Numbered from the stretch's first letter, positions 37,101 through 46,553 are shown. The stretch is DNA of 64,000 bases from Mesosutterella faecium (GCF_022809315.2 NZ_JAKZJU020000001.1:248001-312000), one strand, 5' to 3'. Notes: a model not told the origin generated them from the letters alone. Numbers and translations: made by a program.

Positions 37101-37829
37101 TCAGCCTCCCGTCACCTCCGAGAGCCAGTTGCGGAACTCGGTGAAGGTGCCGGAGATCTTGTCGCCGAAGCTCTCAGCGGGCCTGCGCGAGCGGTGTAGG
37201 CTCACCGCCTCGGAGACGTCGCCCTGCGCGGCGAGCTTCATGCGGCTGTGCTCGCGCGTCACTTTGTTGCCGTAGCCCTGGTCGTGCGAGAGCAGCGCCC
37301 CGCCCATATAGAGCTTGAGCGCCCGCGGCAGCGACCCGGTGCGGTCGATCAGCTCGCGCAGCAGCTCGCTGCCCACCTGCAGGTTCGTCTCAATGTCGAA
37401 GACGCCGCCGCTTTTTTTCTTGAAGCGGCCCGCGTGGACCTTCGGCACCACCTGCATCAGCCCGCTCGCGCCGGAGCTGCGGTTGCGGGCGTTGGGATTG
37501 AAGGCGGACTCGGCCGCCGTAATGGAAAGGATGAGCAGCGGGTCGAGGTTGTTGCGCCGCCCGGCCTCGATCGCGCCGTCGATGATGCGCTCGATCTGGT
37601 CGCGCGGCACCTTGTAGGCGCGCGCCACGTAATCGGCGAGATGGCTGCGGTAGGCCGCGGGGTCTTCCGCAGCGGCGGCCGCCTCGGCCTGAGGCGCTTT
37701 CTGGATTTCAGCGCCCGCCGCGGAAGCGGCGGAGGCGGAAATGCAGAAAATCCCTCCGGCCAGCACGACAAGCGTCTGACGAAGATGGGAAGCGAGCGAT
37801 GAAAAGGGGTTTCTCGAGTTATGTCTCAT
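37101..37829 (-). CDS. Lytic transglycosylase SLT domain protein
   Basis: 242 aa with an N-terminal signal peptide (about 17-38, ending ASAASAAGA). The Slt domain follows: ITAAESAFNPNARNRSSGASGLMQVVP, where Glu107 is the catalytic acid, then a long C-terminal segment with AL KLYMGG-like repeats typical of the fold. It cleaves peptidoglycan glycan strands in the periplasm with 1,6-anhydro end formation. First of three closely spaced minus-strand genes. Confidence 0.9.
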   Translation of the reverse strand: MRHNSRNPFSSLASHLRQTLVVLAGGIFCISASAASAAGAEIQKAPQAEAAAAAEDPAAYRSHLADYVARAYKVPRDQIERIIDGAIEAGRRNNLDPLLILSITAAESAFNPNARNRSSGASGLMQVVPKVHAGRFKKKSGGVFDIETNLQVGSELLRELIDRTGSLPRALKLYMGGALLSHDQGYGNKVTREHSRMKLAAQGDVSEAVSLHRSRRPAESFGDKISGTFTEFRNWLSEVTGG

Positions 37830-38103
37830 AAGGCTTCTTCGCGTCAGGCGCGCCGCACAGTCTGCTGCGGCACCGCTGCCTGCGGGGCTTTTTTCTCGGC
37901 CCCGGGGCGGGCGCCGCCGCGCGCCGGATCGCTGTTATTTCTGGTTTTCCGTCCTTTCGCCCGGAGGATCCGGGTCACAAAAAGCACTGCAGGGCCGCCG
38001 CTTCGGGAGGCCCCCTTCAGGGTTTAGTTTAATCTATTCGGCCGCAGGCACCCGGCCGCGCGCCGGAGACATACCTCTTAGGAAATAATCCCCGGGCGCC
38101 GCC

Positions 38104-39636
38104 TCACCGGAAGAAGAGGGTTGCGAGCGACAGGAAAATGAGGAAGCCGCCCGAGTCGGTCATGAACGTGAGCAGCACCGAGCCGCCCATCGCGGGGTCG
38201 CGCCCGAGGGCCCGCAGCACGAGCGGCACGGCCGCGCCCACGATCGCGCCGAGGATGATGTTGAGCATCATCGCGAGGAACATCACGAAGCCGAGCATCA
38301 TGCCCTGGCCGGAATCGCGGTACAGGAACCACACGAGCAGCCCCGAGATGACGCCCCACATGATGCCGTTGATCAGGGCGACCAGAGTCTCGCGGCGCAG
38401 CACGTCGGGAATGTTGCTCGCCGTCACCTGCCCCATCGCCATCGACCTCACGAGCAGGGTGAGCGTCTGGTTGCCGGAGTTGCCCGCCATGCCCGCCACG
38501 ATCGGCATCAGGGCGGCGAGCGCCACCACCTTCGAGATCGTGCCGTCGAAGGCGCTGATCACGCGCGAGGCGATGAAGGCCGTGCAGAGGTTCACGCCCA
38601 GCCAGAGCCAGCGCGAGCGCGCGGTCTCCCAGACGCTGCTGAAGATGTCCTGGTCGTCGTCGAGGCCCACGGCGCCGAAAGCGTCCTCCTGGCTCTCCTC
38701 GCGGATCACGTCGACCACCTCGTCGACGGTGAGCCGGCCCACCAGCCGGCCCGCCTCGTCGACCACGGCGGCGGAGACGAGGTCGTAGCGCTCGAAGGCC
38801 TGGGCGGCGTCGCTCTCGCTGTCAAGCGGCGAGAGCGTGAGCACGTCCTTCTGCATCACGTCCTTCACGACCTTGGAAGGAGTGTTCACGAGGATGCGCG
38901 ACAGGGAAAGCGTGCCGCGGAAATGCCCTCCGCGGTCGACCACGAACACCTTGTCGGTGTGGTCGGGCAGCGCCTTATAGCGCCGCAGCTGCTCGAGCAC
39001 CGACCCCAGGGTCGCGTCCTCGCGCACCGTGACGAGCTCGAAGTCCATGCGGGCGCCGACGCTGTCCTCCGGATAGGACATGGCCGCCCGCAGCTGCGAG
39101 CGCTCCTCCATCGACAGCCCTTCCTGAACCTCGGCGGAGACGTCGGGAGGAAGGTCTGGCACCAGGTCCGCGATCTCGTCGGTGTCGAGCGTCTCCACCG
39201 CATCGACGAGCTCGTCGCGGTTCATGGCCTCGATCAGGGTCTCGCGGACGCCCTCGTTTACTTCGATCAGGATTTCGCCGTCGCGGTCGCTGCCGACGAA
39301 GTTCCAGAGCGCGAGGCGCTCGTCAAGCGGCAGGGCCTCCAGCACCCAGGCGATGTCCGAGGGATGAAGCCGCTCGCAGATCGACCTGAGCTCGCGGGCC
39401 GCCTCCGGCGTGACGGGAACCGCCTCGGAGCGCTCGGCGTCATCGTGCCCGCGCTGCCGGCCGCTTTTCTCCTCCTGCTCCTCGAGCTCGTCAAAAATCT
39501 GCTGCACCCGCGCGAGCGCGTTGCTCGCGTCGTCGGGATCGCGCATGGGGCTTGAGGGAGCCGCAGCCGCAGCGGCAGGCTCTTCTTTGTGCTGTTTTTT
39601 TTCTTCCTCGACCATGTCTGTGCGAGCTCCGCTCAT
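38104..39636 (-). CDS. mgtE: Magnesium transporter MgtE
   Basis: 510 aa from MSGARTDMVEEEKK, chosen because a GGAG site lies 7 bases upstream. Order: an acidic, disordered N-terminus (to about 60), the MgtE N-domain of superhelical repeats (LHPSDIAWVLEALPL), a CBS pair (about 200-320) that senses cytoplasmic Mg2+, and five membrane segments with PIVAGMAGNSGNQTLTLLVRS in the pore region. Homologues conduct Mg2+ inward and are gated by it. Single gene with its own -10 element; no Mg2+ riboswitch fits the short leader. Confidence 0.95.
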   Translation of the reverse strand: MSGARTDMVEEEKKQHKEEPAAAAAAPSSPMRDPDDASNALARVQQIFDELEEQEEKSGRQRGHDDAERSEAVPVTPEAARELRSICERLHPSDIAWVLEALPLDERLALWNFVGSDRDGEILIEVNEGVRETLIEAMNRDELVDAVETLDTDEIADLVPDLPPDVSAEVQEGLSMEERSQLRAAMSYPEDSVGARMDFELVTVREDATLGSVLEQLRRYKALPDHTDKVFVVDRGGHFRGTLSLSRILVNTPSKVVKDVMQKDVLTLSPLDSESDAAQAFERYDLVSAAVVDEAGRLVGRLTVDEVVDVIREESQEDAFGAVGLDDDQDIFSSVWETARSRWLWLGVNLCTAFIASRVISAFDGTISKVVALAALMPIVAGMAGNSGNQTLTLLVRSMAMGQVTASNIPDVLRRETLVALINGIMWGVISGLLVWFLYRDSGQGMMLGFVMFLAMMLNIILGAIVGAAVPLVLRALGRDPAMGGSVLLTFMTDSGGFLIFLSLATLFFR

Positions 39637-39663
39637 TCCGGCACTCCGGTGTTGGTGAGCACG

Positions 39664-39669
39664 ATTGTA
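39664..39669 (-). promoter_or_regulatory. Candidate -10 element for mgtE
   Basis: TACAAT on the minus strand, 27 bases before the chosen mgtE start, in the 81-base gap after mtgA. The -35 region is poor. Confidence 0.4.
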
Positions 39670-39717
39670 CCCGCAAGAGGCCCGCAGCACCGAACGGCGG
39701 CCCGGCTCCGCGGGCTT

Positions 39718-40449
39718 TCAGCGCGCGAGGTTTTCGCCGCCGGCCCGCAGGGGCGTGCGCTGCATGTAGTACTCGATGCGGGCGGCCTTGCGCCTGATGA
39801 ACGCCGAGCCCCGGTGGAGCTGGTAGTAGCGCGGCCGCGGCAGGATCGCCGCGAGGAACGCCGCCTGGCCCTCGGTCAGGGCCGAGGCGCTGCAGCCGAA
39901 GTAGTACTTCGCGGCCGACTGCACGCCGAAGATCCCCTCGCCGAACTCGGCGGTGTTCAGATACACCTCGAGGATGCGGCTCTTGGGCCACAGGCGGTCG
40001 AGCGCGAGCGAGATCAGGATCTCCCGGGCCTTGCGGATGTAGCTGCGCTCGTGGGTGAGAAAGACGTTCTTCACCACCTGCTGCGTGATGGTGGAGGCGC
40101 CCCCGCCGCGCCCCTTTTCGAGGTGCTTTTCCATCTCGAGCTCGAGGGCGTCCCAGTCGACCCCGTCGTGGTGGAGGAACTTCTGGTCCTCGGAGGCGAT
40201 GACCGCGCGCTTGATGTTCGGCCCCATGCGCGACAGCGGTATCCATTCATGCCGGAAGGGAATGCGCCGGCCCTCCGCGGCGATCCGCTCGCGCTCGAGC
40301 TTCATGTAGGGCGTCATCGTGGGATTGACCCAGCGGTAGGCGGCCGCCTCCCCCAGAATGAAGATGTGCCAGAGCAGCGCCGCGGCCGCAAGCGCGAGCA
40401 GCGCGTTCCTTGCGGGATGCCTCAGGAAGGCCCGCAGCGCCCCGGTCAC
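39718..40449 (-). CDS. mtgA: Monofunctional biosynthetic peptidoglycan transglycosylase
   Basis: 243 aa. One N-terminal membrane helix (about 14-34), then a GT51 glycosyltransferase domain: the catalytic Glu is in VIASEDQKFLHHDGVDW, followed by GRGGGASTITQQVVKNVFL, RKAREILISLALDRLWPKSRILEVYLNTAEFGEGIFGVQSAAKYYFG. It polymerizes lipid II into glycan strands at the inner membrane. The ATG overlaps the aroE stop (ATGA). Confidence 0.97.
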   Translation of the reverse strand: MTGALRAFLRHPARNALLALAAAALLWHIFILGEAAAYRWVNPTMTPYMKLERERIAAEGRRIPFRHEWIPLSRMGPNIKRAVIASEDQKFLHHDGVDWDALELEMEKHLEKGRGGGASTITQQVVKNVFLTHERSYIRKAREILISLALDRLWPKSRILEVYLNTAEFGEGIFGVQSAAKYYFGCSASALTEGQAAFLAAILPRPRYYQLHRGSAFIRRKAARIEYYMQRTPLRAGGENLAR

Positions 40450-41291
40450 GGCCGGGCTGCGGCCGCCGAGGCCGCGCGGTTTTCAAGCAGGCAGCGGATC
40501 TCGCCGTAGGTCGAGGCGGTGTCGGGCCTCACCCCGCGCCAGTCCGCGTAGCTCTCCGCGGCCTGCTCGATGAGCATGCCCAGCCCGTCGACCGCCTTTC
40601 GGGCGCCCGACTTCAGCGCGAGCTCCATGAAAGGCGTGGGCCGCGCCGCGTAGACGAGGTCGTAGGCGAGCGAGGCCTCGGCGAAGGCCGCCTTCGGCAC
40701 CGGCGGGGCCAGGTTGGACAGGCTCGTCGAGGTGGCGTTGATGATGAGGTCGAAGTGCTCGGCCGCGGTCTCCTCGTAGGCGATGGCGTCAATCCCGAAG
40801 CTGCTCGCGAGCGCCTCGGCGCGCTCCATCGTGCGGTTGGCGACCGCGATCCACTTCGGGTTGAGCTCGAGCAGCGACGGCAGCAGCCCCCGCACGCCGC
40901 CCCCGGCCCCGAGCACGAGAATGCTCGAGCCTTCGATCGGAAAGCCGAAGCGGCCCGTCACGTCCGCGACGAACCCCGCGCCGTCCGTGTTGTCCCCCGT
41001 CACGCGGCTGCCGAAAATAAGGGTGTTGGCCGCGCCGCAGCCCCTCGCCCGCACGGTGAGCCGCTCGGCGTACTTGTACGCCTCCATCTTGAAGGGCAGC
41101 GTGATGTTGCAGCCCTTGTAGCCCTGCTCGATCAGCGAGTCGACGAAGTCGGAAAAGCCCCCGATCGGCACCTCGAGCTTCTCGTAAACGATGCTCTCGC
41201 CCAGGCTGCGGGCGAAGCTGCGGTGAATTTCCGGCGACAGGCTGTGCGCAATGGGATTGCCCAGCACTGCGTAGCGATCGGGCTTTTTCAT
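40446..41291 (-). CDS. aroE: Shikimate dehydrogenase (NADP+)
   Basis: 281 aa. Converts 3-dehydroshikimate to shikimate. Substrate site: NPIAHSLSPEIHRSF at the start, catalytic Lys in ITLPFKMEAYKYA and Asp in GDNTDGAGF. NADP site: LVLGAGGGVRGLLPSL then VANRTMERAE. The C-terminal LGMLIEQAAESYADWRG is characteristic. Co-transcribed with mtgA through a 4-base overlap. Confidence 0.97.
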   Translation of the reverse strand: MKKPDRYAVLGNPIAHSLSPEIHRSFARSLGESIVYEKLEVPIGGFSDFVDSLIEQGYKGCNITLPFKMEAYKYAERLTVRARGCGAANTLIFGSRVTGDNTDGAGFVADVTGRFGFPIEGSSILVLGAGGGVRGLLPSLLELNPKWIAVANRTMERAEALASSFGIDAIAYEETAAEHFDLIINATSTSLSNLAPPVPKAAFAEASLAYDLVYAARPTPFMELALKSGARKAVDGLGMLIEQAAESYADWRGVRPDTASTYGEIRCLLENRAASAAAARP

Positions 41292-41442
41292 GATCTCTCC
41301 TTGACCAGTACTCAGGACTCCTGCGCCGCTACCCTCCAGGGCGGCCCGCGGCGCCTCGTGCCGTTTTCCTCCCTTTCTATCACAAGAAGAGGCAGCGGGC
41401 CAGCCTCCCGGCGGCCGGGCGGGCTGCGCCGCAGGGGGCCTT

Positions 41443-43452
41443 TCAGGGCCGGGGGCCGGGCTGCGGCTGGGGATCGGCCTGCGCCGGCGCGTCCCCGGGC
41501 TCCTGCTCCTGCGGGACCTGCGGCTGCGGCAGCGGCTCCTGCTCGGGATCCTCCTCCGGGTCCCCGAGCTCCTCCCTGCCGCCGCGCACCTCGCGCAGCT
41601 TCACCTCGAGCACGAGGTCGACGTAGTCGAGCGCGATCACATCGAGCATCACCCGCTGGCCGCGCTCGAGCTCGGGCAGGCCCGGCACGCGCTGCATGAA
41701 CGGCAGCCCGTCGATGCGCACGAGGTCGTCCTTCACCACCGCGGCCTCGATGCTGCGCAGCCCCTCCTGCTCGATCCAGCGCAGCGACCAGTACCGCTCC
41801 ATGCGGATCTGGAAGGACTTGTAGCTCTCGTAGATCGTCTCGAAGGTCTCGACGATGGAGAAGAAGTCCGCGTCGTTGCGCTCATAGGGGGGCTTCTCGC
41901 CCATGACGACGGCGATGATCTGCTGCTGGTTCACGAGGTCGACGTAGCGCCTGAGCGGCGAGGTGCACCACGAGTAGCGCGCCACCCCCAGGCCGTCGTG
42001 GGGGCCGCCCGTGGTGCTCATGCGCACCCGGCCCATCCTCTGGCTGCGGTAGATGCCGGCCGTCTCGTGCTCCTCGAGCCAGGACCCCCAGGTGCTGTTG
42101 GCGAAGATCATCGACTCGCCCACGAGAAGATCGAGGGGTTCGCCGCGGCGGCGGCCCTTCACGTGGATCACCGCGTCCTCGCCCTCGCCCTCGAGGTCGA
42201 AGTACCAGTCAATCTTGCCGCGGGGCTCGGGCCGCCCGCGCACCTTCTCGCGCTCGGCCTGCAGGTGCCGCGCAAAGCGCCACAGGTACGTGATGTCGGA
42301 GGCGTGCGGGATGGTGAGGCTGCCCGACTCGATCGCCTCCTCGGTCACCTGCCCGTCCCACTGGTCGTAGCGCAGGTTCACGTCCATCCGCACCCGCTCC
42401 AGCCGCGTGTCGGTTGAAAGCACGCTGAAGGTCGCGTCATCGACCACCGCGTAAAGCGACAGGCACGGCGAGATCTTGCCCTCGTCGAGCGAGAAGGCCT
42501 TCACCCAGCTCTCGGGCAGCATCGTGGTCTTCAGCCCCGGAGCGTAGACCGTGGACATCCGGCCGCGCACGAACTGGTCCATCGCGTCGCCGCGCTTCAT
42601 CCCGAGGGAAGGGGCCGCGATGTGGATGCCGATGCGCGTGCGCCCGTTGCCGAGCGGCGTCACGGACGTCGCGTCGTCGATCTCCGTGGTGGAGGAGTCA
42701 TCGATCGAGAACGGCGCCGCGTCCGACAGCGGCAGCTCCGCCCAGTCGTTGTGCGGGGGCTGCGGGAGATCGTCCGGGAAGCCCGCGCCTTCGGGGAAGT
42801 TCTCCTCGTAGAAGGAGCGCACGTGCCACTGCCAGGGCGAGCCGATCGCCTTCACCGACAGCAGCAGCTTGAGCGGCGTGCGGCGCGTCTCCGCGGCGGC
42901 GTCGCAAAGCGCCTTCCACTCGATGCTGTTCTTGTCGGGGTGCACGAGCAGCCCCACGGGGTCGGCGGCAATCTCGGGGGGCACGCGCCCCGCGACGAGC
43001 TCGGCGGTGATCTCGCGGCGCCGCTCTTCCTGGCGGCGCCGGCGCTCCAGGGCCTCGAGCGCGCGCTTGAGCGTCTCCTCGGGGGCCGGGCGGAAGCGCC
43101 CGCGGCCCTTGCGGTAGAAGTAGACGGGATTGTTGAAGAGGGCGAGCAGCAGCGCCCCGCGCTCCACCGGCGAGGGCTCCCCGCCGTAGTACTCCCGGGC
43201 GAGATCCTCGTAGGCGAACTCCTCCTGCGGAGCCACCTCCCAGAGAAACGAGGGATCGAGCTCCGAGGCCTTCGCCTGGGCCTGCTCCATGAACTGGGCG
43301 GGCGCGGGCGAGGCGAACTCAAAATAGGTCTTCGCCTGCTTCACCTTGGTGCGCCGCCCGGTCGGGAGCTCCACCTGGTAGGTGTTCTTGTCTGCAGAAA
43401 GGACGGCGCCCGCCTTGAATGAACCGTTGTCGTCGAAAAAAAGATTCGTCAT
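41443..43452 (-). CDS. RNB domain ribonuclease (RNase II/R family)
   Basis: 669 aa. A 3'-5' exoribonuclease family member. The RNB catalytic segment is FSIDDSSTTEIDDATSV; relative to E. coli RNase II, Asp201, Asp209 and Asp210 positions are kept and Asp207 is Glu. Other family parts are GMKRGDAMDQFVRGR, YAPGLKTTMLP and the C-terminal RYSWCTSPLRRYVDLVNQQQI. The last 50 residues are Pro/Gln/Glu-rich low complexity. It is shorter than RNase R and stands alone between aroE and yqiA. Cytoplasmic RNA turnover is the likely role. Confidence 0.92.
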   Translation of the reverse strand: MTNLFFDDNGSFKAGAVLSADKNTYQVELPTGRRTKVKQAKTYFEFASPAPAQFMEQAQAKASELDPSFLWEVAPQEEFAYEDLAREYYGGEPSPVERGALLLALFNNPVYFYRKGRGRFRPAPEETLKRALEALERRRRQEERRREITAELVAGRVPPEIAADPVGLLVHPDKNSIEWKALCDAAAETRRTPLKLLLSVKAIGSPWQWHVRSFYEENFPEGAGFPDDLPQPPHNDWAELPLSDAAPFSIDDSSTTEIDDATSVTPLGNGRTRIGIHIAAPSLGMKRGDAMDQFVRGRMSTVYAPGLKTTMLPESWVKAFSLDEGKISPCLSLYAVVDDATFSVLSTDTRLERVRMDVNLRYDQWDGQVTEEAIESGSLTIPHASDITYLWRFARHLQAEREKVRGRPEPRGKIDWYFDLEGEGEDAVIHVKGRRRGEPLDLLVGESMIFANSTWGSWLEEHETAGIYRSQRMGRVRMSTTGGPHDGLGVARYSWCTSPLRRYVDLVNQQQIIAVVMGEKPPYERNDADFFSIVETFETIYESYKSFQIRMERYWSLRWIEQEGLRSIEAAVVKDDLVRIDGLPFMQRVPGLPELERGQRVMLDVIALDYVDLVLEVKLREVRGGREELGDPEEDPEQEPLPQPQVPQEQEPGDAPAQADPQPQPGPRP

Positions 43453-43491
43453 AAAAAGAAGCTGTGTGAAAGCAAATGATGGCGGCCGGCC

Positions 43492-44070
43492 TCAGGCGGC
43501 CCCCGGCCCGCTGCAGCAGAAGTCGGTCACAGCCTCGCAGTAGTCTGCGAACGCGCTGATCCGGTGGTCCCCGCCGGGAATGAGCACGCGGGTCGCCTCG
43601 CGGTACTTCGCGTCCGCCTCGCGCCAGTCAAGCGTCTCGTCGGCGGTGGAAAGCAGCACGAGGTAGCGCTCGGGCCGGGTCACGGAGGGGACGTCGAGCT
43701 CGCGCAGCTGCCGCACGAAGTCGGGCGTGACGCTGACCGTCCGGTCTCCCGCCACGGTCGTCTGCTCGCCCATGTAGTCCTTCACGAACTCCCAGGGCCT
43801 CACGGCCGGGTTGAGCAGCACCGCCCTGCAGCCCCGCTTCTCGGCGAGCCATGCGGCGTAGAACCCGCCCAGGCTCGAGCCGACGACGGCGAGGGACTCG
43901 GCCGGGATCCCTTCGGTAAGCTGCAGCAGGAGCGAGGCGGCCTGCGCGGGCCCGATGTTCAGGTCCGGGGCGAGAAACGCCGCCCGGCGCCGCTCGTGCG
44001 CGGCGGCGAGCATCTGTCCCTTCACCGAGCGCGGCGAAGACAGGAACCCGTGGAGATAAAGGGTGGTCAC
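43492..44070 (-). CDS. YqiA/YcfP-family alpha/beta hydrolase
   Basis: 192 aa. A small cytoplasmic esterase-like protein: LYLHGFLSSPRSVKG at the start (oxyanion region), nucleophile Ser in VVGSSLGGFYAAWLAE, catalytic Asp region LLSTADETLDWREA, and the catalytic His in IPGGDHRISAF. Substrate unknown. The ATG overlaps the mpl stop (ATGA), so it is translationally coupled to cell-wall recycling, although no direct functional link is shown. Confidence 0.88.
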   Translation of the reverse strand: MTTLYLHGFLSSPRSVKGQMLAAAHERRRAAFLAPDLNIGPAQAASLLLQLTEGIPAESLAVVGSSLGGFYAAWLAEKRGCRAVLLNPAVRPWEFVKDYMGEQTTVAGDRTVSVTPDFVRQLRELDVPSVTRPERYLVLLSTADETLDWREADAKYREATRVLIPGGDHRISAFADYCEAVTDFCCSGPGAA

Positions 44071-45425
44071 TTCGCGCTCTCCCGGGCCTTGAGCGCGGCC
44101 AGAAGCCGGCCGTGGATGCCGCCGAACCCGCCGTTGCTCATCACAAGCATCCGGTCGCCGGGCTTTGACCAGGCGACCGCCTCCCGCACGAGGGGCTCGA
44201 GGTCGTGGTACACGTGCGCCTTCTCTCCGAGCGGCGCGAGCGCCTCGGCCACGTCCCAGCGCACGGCGGGCCCCGCGTAGCAGTAGACCTGGTCCGCGTC
44301 GGAGAGCGACCCCGGCAGCTGCGCGCGCAGCGTCCCCATCTTCATCGTGTTCGAGCGCGGCTCGAGGATCGCGATGAGGCGCCCCGAGCCCCGGCCCATC
44401 CGTCCCCTGAGCGCGGCGATCGTCTCGCGGATGGCGGTCGGGTGATGCGCGAAGTCATCGATCACGACGACCCCGTGCTCCGTGCCCTTCACCTCGAGCC
44501 GGCGCTTCACCCCGGCGAACTGCGGCATCGCCTCGAGCGCCTCGCGCGGCGAGACGCCGGCGCTGCGCGCCGCGGCAAGGGCCGCGAGCGTATTGAGCGC
44601 GTTGTGCCGCCCGAGCAGCGGCGAGTGCAGCACCCCGAGGCTCTCGCCGCGCAGGGCCACCTCCCCGTCCTCGGAAATCGTCCACCCGGAGGGATCGTCA
44701 AACCACTCGAGGCGGCTCCAGCAGCCCATGCCGATCACCTTCTTCAGGGTCTCGGAGCGGCCGTTGGCCACGATGAGCGCGTTGGAGGCCATGGTGCGCA
44801 CGAGGTGGTGGAAGCTCTTTTCGATCGCCTCGACGCTGTCGAAGATGTCCGCGTGGTCGTACTCGAGGTTGTTGAGGACCGCGGTCTTCGGCCTGTAGTG
44901 GACGAACTTGCTGCGCTTGTCGAAAAAGCAGGTGTCGTACTCGTCGCCCTCGATGACGAAATAGGGGCTCTGCGGGCTGAGCCGGGCGCTGTGCCCGAAA
45001 TTGCCGGGCACTCCGCCGATCAGAAACCCGGGCTTCTTTCCGGCCGACTCCAGCATCCAGGCGAGGATCGAGCTCGTCGTGGTCTTGCCGTGGGTGCCCG
45101 CCACGGTGAGCACGTGCCGTCCCTGCAGGATGTGCTCGCTGATCCACTGCGGCCCCGAGGTGTAGGGCAGCCCCGCGTCCAGGATCGCCTCGAGCAGCGG
45201 GTTGCCGCGCGAGATGGCGTTTCCGATCACCCAGAGGTCGGGCTTTACGGCGAGCTGATCCGCGCCGTAGCCTTCGTAGAGGCGGATGCCCGCCTCCCTG
45301 AGCTGATCGCTCATCGGGGGATAGACGCCTGCGTCGCAGCCGGTCACGGTGTGGCCGGCCTGTGCGGCGAGCTGCGCCACGCCGCCCATGAAGGTTCCGC
45401 AGATGCCGAGGATGTGGATGTGCAT
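44067..45425 (-). CDS. mpl: UDP-N-acetylmuramate:L-alanyl-gamma-D-glutamyl-meso-diaminopimelate ligase
   Basis: 452 aa from MHIHILGICGTFMGG, picked for its GGGAG site 5 bases upstream; an upstream in-frame start adds only four residues. Mur-ligase family enzyme that reattaches recycled murein tripeptide to UDP-MurNAc. ATP site GTHGKTTTSSILAWMLE, central EGDEYDTCFFDKRSKF and the C-terminal VIDDFAHHPTAIRETI are typical of Mpl rather than MurC. Followed directly by the YqiA-like gene. Confidence 0.95.
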   Translation of the reverse strand: MHIHILGICGTFMGGVAQLAAQAGHTVTGCDAGVYPPMSDQLREAGIRLYEGYGADQLAVKPDLWVIGNAISRGNPLLEAILDAGLPYTSGPQWISEHILQGRHVLTVAGTHGKTTTSSILAWMLESAGKKPGFLIGGVPGNFGHSARLSPQSPYFVIEGDEYDTCFFDKRSKFVHYRPKTAVLNNLEYDHADIFDSVEAIEKSFHHLVRTMASNALIVANGRSETLKKVIGMGCWSRLEWFDDPSGWTISEDGEVALRGESLGVLHSPLLGRHNALNTLAALAAARSAGVSPREALEAMPQFAGVKRRLEVKGTEHGVVVIDDFAHHPTAIRETIAALRGRMGRGSGRLIAILEPRSNTMKMGTLRAQLPGSLSDADQVYCYAGPAVRWDVAEALAPLGEKAHVYHDLEPLVREAVAWSKPGDRMLVMSNGGFGGIHGRLLAALKARESAK

Positions 45426-45499
45426 GTTGACTCCCAAAGCTGCCGGCCGGCGTGCGGCGCGCGTTTTTTCTTCGCCTTGTGCGCCGGCCGGGGCTATGT

Positions 45500-45505
45500 A
45501 TTGTA
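45500..45505 (-). promoter_or_regulatory. Candidate -10 element for mpl
   Basis: TACAAT on the minus strand, 75 bases upstream of the mpl start, in the divergent gap shared with the next plus-strand gene. The -35 box is not clear. Confidence 0.35.
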
Positions 45506-45643
45506 GCCGCTCGCCCCGCAGGGCTGCCGGGCCGCGGCGCTCATTTTTCTCCCCGCCGGGCCGGCCCCGGGGGCTGCGGGAAAAAACGCTACACTGCGCA
45601 CGCGGCGCCCGCCGCGCGGATATATAAAAGAAGGAAGAGCGAA

Positions 45644-46282
45644 ATGAGAACCGAAGAGGCCGCCGCCTGGGCGGCGAGGCTGATCGTGGACGAGCACTGC
45701 AGCTGGCCGCTGATGCGCTCGAGGCTCGCCGAAGATCTGCCCGGGGGCGTCCCGCTGCCGCCCTCGGCGGCGATCGAGTCGGCGGTCCGCGAGCACCTCG
45801 CCCTTTTCTGCCCGGAGCACGCGAAGCTGCTCGGGGCGCTGCGGGCCGAGGCCCTCAGCCTGATGCTGCGGCTGCGGGAGGCGGGGCTCGAAACGTGGCT
45901 TGCGGGGGCGGTGCTCAACGGCGCGGCCACCGAGGACTCCAACATCGTGCTCGAGTGCTTCACGGACAACCCGAAGGAGGCCGAGGCGGCGGCATTCGCC
46001 GCAGGGATCGCCTGGGAGCCCGTCGATTCGGTCTCGCCGCCTGTCCTGCGCTGCGAGGAAACCCTCGGGTGGCTGCACCCGATCCGCCGCGGCAGCGTCC
46101 TCGCCGCGCTGCTGCCGCGCTGCCGGGCCCTGGGCGTGACGCTCGACGTCCTGCCCGAGGCGAGCCGCGCCCTCAACCCCCGGCGCCGCCCGCCGGACGC
46201 CCGGCAGCTGCCGGCCGAAGCCGCGGGGCGGGCCGGCGCCAAAGCCCTCGCCCGCCTCATCCGGGATTCCCGCGCGGATTAA
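45644..46282 (+). CDS. Conserved betaproteobacterial hypothetical protein, nucleotidyltransferase-like segment
   Basis: 212 aa, starting [13 protein letters not shown] after an AAGGAAGAG ribosome site. I recognize the overall pattern from Burkholderiales proteins often mislabelled UDP-N-acetylmuramate-alanine ligase, but it has no Mur-ligase ATP motif. The middle segment [25 protein letters not shown] (about 85-109) looks like a degenerate nucleotidyltransferase-type strand-turn-strand with SNI in place of DxD. The C-terminus (about 175-212) is Arg/Pro-rich. It lies before accB and divergent from mpl, and has its own terminator. Function unknown. Confidence 0.75.
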   Translation: MRTEEAAAWAARLIVDEHCSWPLMRSRLAEDLPGGVPLPPSAAIESAVREHLALFCPEHAKLLGALRAEALSLMLRLREAGLETWLAGAVLNGAATEDSNIVLECFTDNPKEAEAAAFAAGIAWEPVDSVSPPVLRCEETLGWLHPIRRGSVLAALLPRCRALGVTLDVLPEASRALNPRRRPPDARQLPAEAAGRAGAKALARLIRDSRAD

Positions 46283-46335
46283 CCCATATGCAGGGTGCGC
46301 TCCCCCGGCACGGTCCGCGCACGCTTCGATACAAT

Positions 46336-46373
46336 GCAACCGGCCGAGATTTGCCGGCCGTTGCGTGTTTTTT
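46336..46373 (+). terminator. Rho-independent terminator between the hypothetical gene and accB
   Basis: Stem GCAA-(bulge C)-CGGCC / GGCCG-TTGC, 10-base loop, then GTG and six T residues. It lies 53 bases after the hypothetical gene. A TAAAAT 14 bases further on (46387-46392) could be the accB -10, without a clear -35. Confidence 0.65.
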
Positions 46374-46553
46374 CGAAGCAATTGGCTAAAATTGCAGCTA
46401 AGTCCGCGCCGGCCGCCCGCCCGAAGCCCGCTTCAGGCGGAGCCGCCGCCGGAGTGTCAACGAATTTATCCATGCAGTTGTTCTCTTTTGCCGGGGAAAA
46501 GCCGGCAGAAGAAAACCGGGCGCCCGTACGGGTCCCGAAAGACTGGGGGATCT

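Noticed and set aside
39637..39717. Mg2+ riboswitch (M-box or similar) in the mgtE leader
   Set aside because: The whole gap is 81 bases and the predicted leader about 20, too short for any known Mg2+ riboswitch.
41443..43452. Asp to Glu change in the RNB active-site loop
   Set aside because: A conservative change; the key aspartates at the equivalents of 209 and 210 are kept, and I believe it is common in this subfamily.
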